Source of the DNA: Candolleomyces eurysporus
Taxonomy: Eukaryota; Basidiomycota; Agaricomycetes; Agaricales; Psathyrellaceae
Direction of reading: 5' to 3'
Assembly: GCA_027579435.1 (NCBI GenBank)
Contig: JANBPK010000770.1
Coordinates: 62,001-126,000, forward strand
Length of the DNA stretch: 64,000 nucleotides
The translations under genes were made by a program, and so were the position numbers. The first letter of the stretch is position 1, and every line of letters starts with the position of its first letter. This document shows positions 32,986-43,924 of this stretch, piece by piece. The notes beneath the pieces were generated by a model, which ran no database searches, was not told the origin of the DNA, and worked only from the letters and a program-made list of their open reading frames with translations.

Positions 32986-34285
32986 ATGGTTAAATCTGAG
33001 GTCATAGAACGGCAGACTGGGAGCTTGTTTCAGTGTAAACCAGAACCCATTGCGACGACAATCAGCTTTGCCAAAGGGATAGGCTCTTCGCGAGATAAGA
33101 AGCCGGTATGCACAGGCACTACATCTTTTAGATCTTTCTGACCTGTTCCTCCCAATGCCAGGCTGCTCACAAACCTCGCCGATACTTCATGGATGCTGTC
33201 GTGATACCCTTGCGCAAGGGATCCATCGAATCCCAATTGCAGGCACCAGAGGATGAGAAGAAGATGCAGAAATGGAAAAAATGTTTGGCCAATTCCCTCA
33301 CATTATTGCCGATACATTGCTAACATCATGACACGTAGCCCGCTATAAAGAAGAGGGAGCACGTTATACTCAGTCCAGAGGCAATAAGGTCACGGATTAC
33401 AGCTGCTGATATCTCTCTAGATCTCTGTGACGACTTACTACGCGAAGCTGTATCGCGAGACTTCTTCTCAAAAATTTACGGCGGTAGCAAACGGGGAGCC
33501 TTCCCAAAAATCGGTCGAAAGAATGTGGAGCGTCATGGCTTCGACCACTTCATGTTCCCATCCGCCAAACATCAGCCTTACGTACCTGAGGTACCTGGTA
33601 CGCCAGGCCTCTGGATCACTAGCCCGGAGGCCGACCGGGATGGCCAGATCCGACGTGTCATGACGAGGACACAAGTTAAACCCGCCCTTTATCGATATCA
33701 AGGGCAGTATGTGCTCAGACGCGCTAGATCGTTTACGCCAGAGGAATGGGCTCGTCAGAAACCTTCGGTGAGGCCCAAACCAAGGTTCCATGTCCGCGGG
33801 TTTGGGACTTATGATTTTCTGCTAGGTTCGGATCGCCTGGGCAAAGGACTTATGTTCGAATGACTGGGGCATCGGGCCGAGAATCAGTGCCTATGGAAAG
33901 AAACGTTGGGGCCGGGAACCAACGGAAGACGAGCGTGCGGAAATCTTTGAGAGTAAACTCTACCTCTCAATTAAAAAGACTGAAATGTCGTTGGCCCTAA
34001 CCCGTGGCGATGTGGTGATTTTCGTTACTTCTTGCCACCTCGCTTCGACTAACGAATCATCTCGCGAAGAACATGGCAATTTATACGATGCAATGTGTGG
34101 AGTACGACACTGCTTTCCAACGGCATGTAGCTGCAAACCTTGCAAAACAGACTCCGACCCAGGAAACTGCCAATGTTACCGGAAAAAGAAAGGCGACGGA
34201 AAAGGTACCGGCGGAGGCGAGAAATACTCGAAAGCGTCAGAGGCTTTTGCGGGACTCAGACTCGGAGTGGAAGGGTGACCTTTAA
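32986..34285 (+). CDS. DUF6697-type protein 2
   Basis: Paralogue of the gene at 25956-27416. Readable exons: 32986-33105 (MVKSEVIERQTG start), one from 33162 (KPRRYFMDAVVIPLRKG), 33339-33767, 33826-34011 and 34070-34285. The long exon has SRDFFSKIYGGSKRGAFP, FMFPSAKHQPYVPEVPGTPG, YRYQGQYVLRRARSFT and EEWARQKPS. The next has DWGIGPRISAYGKKRWGREP and the last AIYTMQCVEYDTAFQRH plus a basic tail (TRKRQRLL). I could not find an in-frame donor for the exon beginning at 33162, where the reading ends at a stop (33322-33324) instead. The copy may therefore be damaged, or use an exon I missed. All later exons keep frame. Function unknown. Confidence 0.65.
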
Positions 34286-34688
34286 TCTAGCAGTGAGAAG
34301 TTGAAAATTTGGGGAATTCTGCGAGGTGATATGCAAGCTCTAGTAAAACCAGATTATTGCGAATTTATGATCACTGGTGTGTCAGGACACATCTTCCCAC
34401 CTACTCAGTATCAAATATTGTATATTTTTCCAACTACTAAGCATTAAAACCCATTTTCCAACTCAAGTGCCAAAATGGCAGCGATCTAGTCCTGTTCCGC
34501 AGTACTTATCTAAATTTGGATGAGAGTCGCAATCAACGGGATCAATATGGCAGCCATCTTTGCTTTGCAGTTCGACGTGGGGTTGATACTGCGGTCGACC
34601 TAGTATACGGTTGCTACTTAACGTAGCAGTACCTTTATCTCCCACCACCAACTTCACTAGGGTTATCAAACCGATTGTCTACTATACA
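34286..34688. other. Intergenic upstream of TAP-like hydrolase
   Basis: About 400 bases without a gene; presumed promoter of the hydrolase starting at 34689. Confidence 0.4.
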
Positions 34689-37069
34689 ATGGCGGGCGGA
34701 TTGAAGCTGGGAATACTGTGCTCGACAGCAGCGACTATCGCCACCCTCTTCCTCCTGCGAGGGCCCCTGAACGACGCTCATGGGGACTATCGCGAGCCTC
34801 AGTCCACATTCTCAAAGTCAGAACCCTCTACATGCTCAGATGGAAACAGCAATATCACAAACTTTGCCGAAGTTGACTTCCCTTGGTATACGGTACGTGT
34901 GTTGTGGATCCCATGTGGGCATGTTGCTCATCGTCCTCTTTGCCATTGCAGATCACCCCAACACAGGAACTCATCTGGCATGCGTGTTATCCCTCATTCC
35001 AGTGCGCCAGACTCTCTGTAAGTTGCATTAGGTGGTCAAGGTCCGTAGACTTCTTCGGTTAATCTTTGAGTCTCTCTAGGTCCCTTTGAACTATTCCGAA
35101 CCAAGAGGGAGGCAGGCTGCCATTGCTCTGATTCGCAAACCATCTCTCTTCCCACAGCGCTCACGCTTCTACAAGGGACCTGTCCTCTTCAACCCAGGCG
35201 GGCCTGGTGGAAGTGGTGTAGCCCTCATACTTAGCCTAGGAAACGCCTTCTCGACTATTCTCGGTCCACAATTCGATATCGTCGGTTTTGACCCACGGGG
35301 TGAGTCTATCCGCAGCTTCTTGTCTGATGAGATCCTGACGGGTATCTGACAATACAGGGATCGGAAGGTCCCCCCCCTCGAGCCAACTTCTTCGATACCG
35401 ATGTTGAAAGGGCTTTATTCCTTGCCTCCGTCACATCCGCGGACATTGGGATTGCGCGTTCGTGGGCTCAAGCTCATCTCTTTGGCAAACTTGCAGCACA
35501 GCACGATGATGGGTTTTTGGAGCATATCAACACTGCAAATACCGCGACGGATATGCTTACCATTGCTCGGGCCCATGGGAGGGAGAAGTTGCAATACTGG
35601 GGTTTCTCGTGCGTAGGATCAGTTGGGCTACTCACTTGCTTAGCTCATTTGATTGTAGGTACGGCAGCGTTCTAGGCGCAACCTACGCAGCCATGTACCC
35701 TGTAGGTCACAAACCCTTGCTACACGATGTGGCTACTAACACTGAATGCTTATAGGATAATATTGAGAGGCTCGTCATCGACGGTGTCATGGATTCTGAG
35801 GACTACTACGCCAGTACGTGAACTACGCGTCATTTCTCGTACCAATTTCCGATAAATTCTCCATTACAGCTGGGTGGTTGACCAACCTAGTGGACACAGA
35901 GAAGACTCTCGACACCTTTTTCGAGGGTTGCGTCGATGCAGGTCCTGACCGATGCCCCTTCTATGCCCCCGAACCCGAAGATATCAGGCGCAACCTGACC
36001 ACTCTCTTCGATCAGCTACGCAAAGTACCTATACCCGTTCAAAACAGTAGGGCGTATGGCATCGTTGACTACGGAACCCTCCGTTCAGCAGTGTTTTCCT
36101 CCCTCTACTCACCATACACTACATTCCTTCCCCTCGCCCAAGCACTTAAACAATTGGCTGCGGGCGATGCGTCGGCACTTGTATCGCTCCTCGGGAGTCT
36201 TTATACACCCTACAAGTGCTCTTGCGATGCTCATGCGCACGAGTTTGACGCTGTGCGGGACGCACAGACTGCTCTTGTGTGCAATGATGGGGATGAGGTT
36301 CCACCTTCTTTGTCCGAGTCAGAGGAATATGTGCGGAAGTTGGAAAAGGTTTCTGAGTGGGCGGATGTATGGTCTTTCATCCGTCTCCAATGCGTGTAAG
36401 TTGTTTAATATCTTCTTCCTTCTATTCTAGTAATGACCAACGTTGCCAGAGGATGGCCGAAGAATAAGAAGGAATTCCGAGGACCGTTTGTTGGCGATAC
36501 AAGTCACCCGATTCTAGTTGTGGGTAACACCGCCGGTTGGTCCTTCTTCCCCTTCTTCTGAGTTTTAGTTGCCTGATATCGTCACTTTCCCCAGATCCCG
36601 TCACTCCTTTGCGATCGTAAGTTATGCTTTCGAATACGATCGTCAGTGAATACTCACTTGATCATGATGCAGTGCGAAGAAAATGGCAGAGGGATTTAAA
36701 GGCGCAGTTGTTCTAACCCAAGATTCACCAGGGGTGCGCTGATCTACCTTAACCTCCGACGATTATGATCATGCTCTAACTCTTAGTTTTTAGCATTGTT
36801 CGATCAACGCCCCTTCGATTTGCACCCAGCGGTACATTCGACAGTACTTCCAGGACGGGACGTTACCGCCACCTGATACTGTCTGCCAGCCTATCTCAAA
36901 GAATCCGTTCCCCAGAATACCTACACGACCAGGTGGAAGTGACCAAGCTCCGTTCGACGTTGATGAAGATGAGATGCCGCTCTTGGACGCCGTTTCCGAG
37001 TTGTCCGAGAAGTTTAGGCCAACTCCATTCCCTCTGGGTGGTACCCTCCTTGGATTCAATGGGTTGTGA
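34689..37069 (+). CDS. TAP-like alpha/beta hydrolase (secreted or membrane-anchored peptidase type)
   Basis: Eleven exons: 34689-34892, 34952-35017, 35080-35299, 35358-35608, 35659-35701, 35756-35813, 35870-36395, 36450-36535, 36595-36616, 36673-36733, 36794-37069, about 603 residues. The N-terminus has a hydrophobic helix (LGILCSTAATIATLFLL), a signal peptide or anchor. VPLNYSEP and GPVLFNPGGPGGSGV are typical of the tripeptidyl/prolyl aminopeptidase-like branch, followed by FDIVGFDPRG. The nucleophile is Ser in WGFSYGS, the acid Asp in GNTADPVTPL, and the histidine that of DSPGHCS, in the C-terminal TAP-like domain. The fourth exon has an eight-C run (35370-35377); seven would keep frame between IGRSPP and ANFFDTD. 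As written the gene is frameshifted there, probably a homopolymer error. Confidence 0.87.
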
Positions 37070-39121
37070 ATAATCAGATTCGAACGATATTATCGGACCA
37101 CGGATGTGTGCTATTCTCAAGCTATTCAACCGCTGATTTCGAAACGTTTTGAGAGAAATTTTCTTTACCCTTACTGTAGTTTGTAATCCTGCCGAGCGAA
37201 TGTCGGTGGGCTGATGACGTCGCATTGAATTAAACCAGGTATTCCGCGAGGGCAGGACCACCGTAAAGGGACTCGCATCATTACAAGTGAATACAGGTTG
37301 CCACTCAAGATATCAATAGGTGTAATGGATGAATCAGTACTGCGAAAGGAGCGGGCAACAAAAGCGGACCCAAGGAGATGAAACGATGAATTTAATATAC
37401 CAACAACAAGGGTGAGATGGAATGGACTGGGCAACATCTGCTATGTAGCGTCATAGATATGATGCGATATGATAGAGGAGCCCTAAACCTGACAAAGGCG
37501 GCGTGAGGCGTCTAAAAGGAGGACATTGCATGATAGGCTATCCACATCCGCCCGGGCCTTCGGCTAAAAGTCTGTTGGTGATATCCACTATTGGGTGTCT
37601 GAGAAAACGCCGAAGCCGGCATTTTAGACGGCGAAAGCAACGATGAGAGGTAATATGCTCATCGCATCAGCGAGCCGGAGAAAACTAGGGACGATGACGG
37701 GAGGCGCTCCATTGGTATGCAGCAGGATTTCGACGGGAACAGGAATGTTGCCTGGGAGATTGTGAGGCCAGGGATGGTACACTTCATTAACCAAGGCTGT
37801 GTGGACATGTGAGCCAGTACCATGCACTAGTCTGAGAGACACAGAACCGACAATTGGAGCGGATCAAGTGTACATGCCACTGTGTCTGCCATGGTCAATG
37901 AATGACGCACATGAAGTGTCAATCTCATGAGAAATATGGTGACCAGATTCGGAGCGCTCAGCCGACATGAACGGTACGAGCTTTTGGCGATGTCAAGTCA
38001 TGGCAGAACCGGATCCACCTGGCAAGAATTTAAATAGCCATTTATGTGTTTTCAGGAATCGGCCCGATAACGAAAGAGTTGGGAGGAAGGAAGGCTTACT
38101 ACCAATTTGAGTGGTCATTCGTCACCATCCACAACTCAGTGGAAAATACCGTTTGAGACGGTATGCGGACCGTTTAGGGAGGCTGAATCGACCTGATTAT
38201 ACCGTAACATTCGTGAGTAATACCTGGTTCTTTAGTCCCCGGCTCCGTACCTCAATTCCTGATATATCCCCTAGCAGTGATGCCTTGGATTTTAGTAGTT
38301 CCATGAAGCCAAAAACACCGACTTTGCGGATGGTTAGAGGGAAGACGAAGGCAGAGTCTACATCAACCACACTGATTCGGTCAGGCCCCTCATTTGGTCA
38401 CTTTCTCAGTTTATGCTCTCTTCGNTCAAAATACAAGGCTCATGTTGTGATCTTTACATTTGTTGACCTACGGCACCTGAAATTCCATTTTAATCAGAGA
38501 AAAAAAAGCCGAATTTTGAACGAAATGAAGTTCGGCCCCTGTCACGCTTTCTCGCCAAAAAGCGTGACATTGTGTGACTGGCCGAAACCGAATCAAGGGT
38601 CGACGATGGCAACAACGTTTGTGCCTGTTTGTTGGTATGAAGTGTGGCAGTAACTCATTCTGAAGGCCTGATTAAGAACCATGTCAACCGGTACACACGG
38701 CGAACAGGCTTACAGTTACTGGTCAGTTGTCCCAATCAACCTCCATTCCGTTTCGCCAGACCCAAAGATCTAACAGATCCACGTCACCCAAAATTGTATC
38801 CCAACTAGATAGGACCCCCGTCTTCTACCCATTGGGAGCGGCTATGACACGCGCCCAAGACACAACACTTGGCATAGCACGGTCTCCAGCCTTCCGAAAT
38901 GTCGGAAAGCTCTCGTTCTAACTTGTTATATCGGTACAGGCTCTCCAAATGGAAGAGCCGTAACTTTGAATCTCGTGAAGTGCGGTGGTGCCGCTGACAG
39001 CCTGTTATGGAACTGTCTACCACTGCGATGCAAAGGCCGTTTCGTGGGGATTAGGCACGCTCTGAAACCTTTATAAAGAGCCCCAATCACATCTCAAGAT
39101 GCTACATACTGCAGCCCTCTC
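37070..39121. other. Intergenic, 2.0 kb, nothing recognised
   Basis: An open frame at 38111-38653 contains an ambiguous base (38425) and has no recognisable motif. A hairpin-forming inverted repeat is listed separately. The last about 100 bases before 39122 include a possible TATA-like TATAAA at 39072-39077. Confidence 0.4.
38540..38569. repeat. Short inverted repeat, 11-base arms
   Basis: TGTCACGCTTT (38540-38550) and AAAGCGTGACA (38559-38569) are perfect reverse complements around an 8-base loop. No adjacent gene end explains it as a terminator. The role is unknown. Confidence 0.6.
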
Positions 39122-41102
39122 ATGGAGTCTCAACCTTCACAACTGTCAGCGCTAGTTGCGCTCATCGCCAGTGCGACTCAGCTGGTTGAAAGTCGATTCA
39201 AGGCGTCGTCGAAACCGGGCGTACCGAGTCTCGATGACACCGAAGAGCATCCACTCGATACCGCCTTCGCTGATCCAGAGCTCCGAGCTGCCATCCAAAC
39301 AATTGAAGGTGCTTGTGCTCAACTTTGCGCAACCGTCGCGAGGCCAAGCCATACCATTGTCAACGTACGTCTATCTTTGCTACCTTCCGCACATCGCTCA
39401 TCCGAAGGTGAACCTATTAGAGGCAAATGGAGGTCAGTGCATTGCTGTATAGCTTCCCGCTGGATGCTCATCATTACTAGGTCTTTGCCCCCCACTGCTT
39501 GAACGTCGCGACCACGTTCAAAATTGCAGACATACTCGAAGAGCAGCCAGAAGGCATGCACATCGATGACATTGGCGCGAGATCAGGCATCGACGCTCAG
39601 AAGCTCGGTCGCATCCTTCGCCTGCTAGCCACACGTCACGTCTTTCGTGAAGGTACTGTATCCTTTAGCTTCACTCCCTCCATTATCTAACCTTTCGACA
39701 CGAATTTTCAATGCAGTTTCTGAGGATGTTTTCGCCAATAATCGACTGAGCATGCAACTGCTTTCTACTAACCCAGTTTCGAGTCTGGGTCTTCACTTGT
39801 GAGTAACAGCCTCCTTTGTAAAGCGCACCAGGAAGCTGATGTCCCAAACCGTCCAGCACGGAAGAAGCGACTGGCTCAGCTTCATTCCTTGCGCAAACAC
39901 TGGCGGACCCGGAGTGGGGCGCATCCCGAGATCCTCGAAAGACGGCATTCAATAAATTCACGAAATTTGATGGCGCCTTGTTTGAGTACTATGAAGGGGT
40001 AAGTGCACCACTCCTTCAAAAGTTCGTGGTTGCAGCCAGAGGCTCATTGAGCGCATCGATTCGGTCGTGATACAACAGGGTACTCCCATGGGTGCAGCTC
40101 TCGGTCAACGATTTGGGGTTGCCATGGCTGGGTGGGGAACAGCCATTGAAGCGTGTAACCTCGTATATGGTCAGTTGACTTGCCTCCTTTTTCTGGTGAA
40201 ACACATTTTTTAAAGCCTGCGATCATAATAGAATACCCATGGCATGAACTGCCGCCCGGAGCATCGGTTTGCGATGTAGGCGCTGGGATTGGGCTTATCA
40301 CTCTCCAACTTGCCAAAGCACACCCACACCTCATGTTGAAACTTCAAGATCTACCTGAACGAGTCATCCAAGCCAAGAACGTTGTATGGCCTAAGCAGTG
40401 CCCCGAGGCTATTGCTGAAGGCCGTATCGAATTCGAACCAATGGATTTCTTCGTCGACTCACCAATTCCCAACTGTGATGTTTACTACGTACGCTATCNT
40501 TTTTTTTTCGTTGGATCAATCGGGGATTCTGACCTTTTCGCTGGGTCTCCTTTTAGCTCAAAAACATCATGTAAGTTCTGTTTCAGGAGTCCGTCTTCCA
40601 TTTGATTCTGATGATATATGCTTGTTTCTGTAGACACAATTGGCTTGATAACGATTGTGCCAAAATCCTCTCTGGGATCAGGAAAGTGATGGGACCGCAC
40701 AGCCGTATCTTAATCCGTACGCCATCCTAGCATTTGACTCTTGTAACTTCATCTCACTCTTCCTGATTTCTAGATGAATACATTCTCCAACACGCGACCC
40801 CGTCTAACTCCACTTCTCCGAATTCCTCGACAGCTTCTCAAGGATCCGACACAGCAGTCAAGGGCCATACCCAAGCGCCTAAAGAGCTCCTTTCCAACTA
40901 CGGTGCGGGGCGAGTACGGCAATACAACCTCGACCTGGTGATGATGTCCTTGCTCAATGCCCAAGAGCGTACCCTCGATGGATTCATCAAGCTAGGTGAA
41001 GCGTCTGGGTTGGAATTTGTGAAATTGTGGGATTTCGGGGAGATGTCAGCGGTCGAGTTCAAGCTGCCGGAAGCTGGAGAGCAGTCTGGAGCGTCCGTTT
41101 GA
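39122..41102 (+). CDS. SAM-dependent O-methyltransferase (COMT-like family 2)
   Basis: Transfers a methyl group from S-adenosylmethionine to a hydroxyl, usually of a phenolic or polyketide. Exons read as 39122-39364, 39481-39652, 39717-39798, 39857-39998, 40040-40169, 40232-40488, 40557-40570 (14 bases), 40634-40716 and 40774-41102; 483 residues in frame. LNVATTFKIADIL, RSGIDAQKLGRILRLLATRH and DVFANNRLS form the dimerisation/winged-helix part. CDVGAGIGLITLQLA is the SAM loop, and LKNIIHNWLDNDCAKIL contains the presumed catalytic histidine; that stretch spans the 14-base exon. The first intron (116 bases) is unusually long and may hide another small exon. The n at 40499 lies in an intron. No signal peptide. 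Substrate unknown. Confidence 0.9.
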
Positions 41103-41599
41103 ACAGAATTCTAACTTTCTGTCGCAGAGTCGCGGTCCAAGGTCTCTTAAATGACCACTTCCTCTCCGAATTATGATCCTCATATTTAATGTCGTCCGTA
41201 GTTTCTCTCTCAATGTACATCCAAGCTACTCCTGTATATACTCAACTACGTAATAATAGTAGCGCCAACAGCAGTGGAAATGTCACTTCGATGTTCAACC
41301 CGAGGACTGAGCTGTGTCAAGAGGCGCTGAAAGGCTCCAAGCTTCGTCGACTGTCGCCGCGAGTGACAAACTGACGAACGGTGGTCAAGTCGCGTGACGT
41401 CATGGACCGACGGCGTGCACTCATTGACGCTCAGCATAATTCCGAAGTCTGTATTAGCAGGTGAGAAGGAAGAGTACCGCATGTTGGTCACCTTCATAAG
41501 TTGCTTAATTTCAATTTTGCGAAGCGCTATGACAGCCACAACTCGTCGTGCCAGTGAGTTCCAGATCTGCATGAGGAAGCCACGACAAGGACTAGACTG

Positions 41600-42696
41600 G
41601 CACGGCCTCAACCGGTAGCATAACTTTGTCGGTTCCTTGAAATGATAAGCACGCTCGGGTGCTTCATGCAAGCGTCGAAGCGGTAAGTCAGTATCAAATG
41701 CGAATGCTCGGTTGAATGCAGTTTTCGTGACATCTGTAGAGTTGGCTGTGGTCGAGTCCGATAGGTGTTCCCAAAAGCCGGACTTGTGTGCTAGGTCGAA
41801 ACTGTATGTCAGACCCAAATTAGTGAGCAGTCAGTGGATAGAGTTTGTCAGGATTAGAAGTGACTTACCGGTTACCGAGGAGTGCGCTGAAGCCGGTGTA
41901 TCTCATGCTTTTGAAGTGAATTAGCCACTAATATGCACGATCACTGGCCAAAGTTAGGTCGACAACGTGAAGCTTAAACTCACTCTCCGAACAGCTTCTC
42001 ACAGAATTACCAGTATCAAGGCACGAGGACAACCTATTGTTCGTGAAAATGTCGTACTTGAGGTCCTTGTAAACATGATAGGTAGATAAGGAAAGGGAGA
42101 ACGCGAGCTGGAACGGGGATCAGAAGAGGACTGCCCAGTGAGGAAAAACGAGCCTATTTTCTGAGCAGGAATATTTCACTTAACCCCAATTGCGTCCACA
42201 TGTGAGCCTTGCCCATAACGCGCAAATAAGTTTGAGAGGGTTGGAACAAGACGGAACGTGCTGTTCTCTTGGCTTACCTCCGGGCCCCCTTCAGGCAAAA
42301 TTTCGGTGACATTGGCTTCGCGACACCCGTAGGCATGCGGTGCCGAGATCCTGAAATGTCCAAGGTAAGGTAACAGAGATATAATCGCCAGGGTGATCAA
42401 ATCGTGAAACTACTTCCACCTGGGATTACATTCGCAGTTGTGGTAGGAGGGAGGGAACGCCGAGACCATCAACTGGAAGGCTGCTGCCGCGATTATGTTT
42501 GCTGCCTCTTTCGCCACTGAGCCTGCACGAAATGCTTCTTACTGTGGAACGAAGGAATCATCAAGGCCCGGGAACGTGAACACTGTTTTGTGCGCACCTC
42601 GAGAGCCTTCACCGACTTGTTCATAATACTTGCCAATTCCACCAGCTGGTCAGTAGATTGAGGGTTGGCAGAGCAGAAAGAGTAGAGAGGATTCAT
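41600..42696 (-). pseudogene. O-methyltransferase pseudogene, N-terminal half
   Basis: Reading down the minus strand from the ATG at 42696: STDQLVELASIMNKSVKALE, then LDDSFVPQ, a TAA stop, EAFRAGSVAKEAANIIAAAA and FQLMVSAFPPS, then (after a frame change) EANVTEILPEGGPE near 42300, then LAHKSGFWEHLSD and DVTKTAFNRAFAFDTDL near 41.7-41.8 kb. These fit successive parts of the N-terminal half of the O-methyltransferase family at 39122-41102. An in-frame stop, at least one frameshift, and absence of any VDVGGG-like SAM loop downstream mark it as dead. It is tail-to-tail with the intact gene. Confidence 0.72.
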
Positions 42697-43924
42697 CGAA
42701 GATATGGTTGAGAGAAGGGGAAAGAGGCTGGGACGGTGAGCTTGTCGTTGCTGTCTTATAGGGCCCCGATCCGTGAGGTTTGGAGCAGGACGCCATGGTT
42801 CTCGGGCCCATTATTTGCATGGTCTATCCGCAGATTCATTACGCGCCACCTTACGATAGACTCGAGCAGGCGAAAAGGTCAAAATAGCTGGTCCTGTTCC
42901 GCATTGATTTGATCCTGGTTTTGTAGTTAAATATCCCGGTATAGCAGCGGTCGAACCTATTGGTCTTCCTGTGCGCTGCCAATCGTGTTTCAAGAAACGG
43001 GGGACATTACGACTTCCTCTGGCGAGTTTTCGTACCGCCCTGCTTTACAAATGTGGCGAGGAGCTGTCGTAGGACGGCTAGTCTCGACACATGAAGAGCT
43101 CACGCGAGAGGATAGACTGTTTGAGTGCTATCGTATTCAAGGTAAGCTAGGGAGCGTCGATACCTACAGCGCAGTATATATAGAGATATTTAGAAGTCCG
43201 ACGATTAGTCATATCTAAGAGGAGGAAAGATATTCGCAGCCGCTACAACAAAGGACGTGTGTACGTCGGAGGTCACTCGGATGACACCCATGACATCGTG
43301 AAACTAGCACTAGCCATTCTGTCAGTACATGGGACATCTTGGATAGGATATTTGACACTTTACTAGGTATTGAGATTCTTCTTGAAGGGACGGAAATATG
43401 AGTTCGTTCATGGTCCACGAAGGCATCCACTCAGTCGGAAGAGTCATCACAACCGGCACCCTCTTTCAAGTAGGCAATCGCACATGTCCCGCCGGTATAT
43501 TTCAGTCCTAGGCAGAGGAAATCCGTCTCCCTGGGACGGTGGTGGAACCTCAGAGTTGCACTCGGATGGGGGAGCAGGCTCGATCGTGTGTCGGCAGGTG
43601 GCCCATAGGATAGTGTGGATTCTGGATTCCGGGAATAGTTCATGTCGATGTCTAACATCAATCACGGTTGGCAATCGCCGGGGTGGACATGCTTGGCGTC
43701 ATCATCTTCCACGTTTCCACTGTACAGCCAGCACCGTCGACCTTACGCCCTCATTCCCGCCATTCTTTACTTCTTTTCTCTTGAATACTCTCTATTTCAC
43801 GGTCAGGCGCTGGGTTCTGCCTAACTTACGCCGGCGAGCCTGTAATTTCCCCATCAGGACAGACACGTCAACGGGGGCATAACATCGTCATCACCCACCG
43901 TTAACTATCACCCATCGGTCCTCC
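42697..43924. other. Intergenic upstream of PMT2
   Basis: About 1.2 kb. Open frames near 43.4-43.9 kb are low in motifs and overlap the presumed PMT promoter. Nothing else was recognised. Confidence 0.4.

Noticed and set aside
38111..38653. A 180-residue plus-strand protein
   Set aside because: It contains an ambiguous base and has no recognisable motif, splice partner or coding-like composition.
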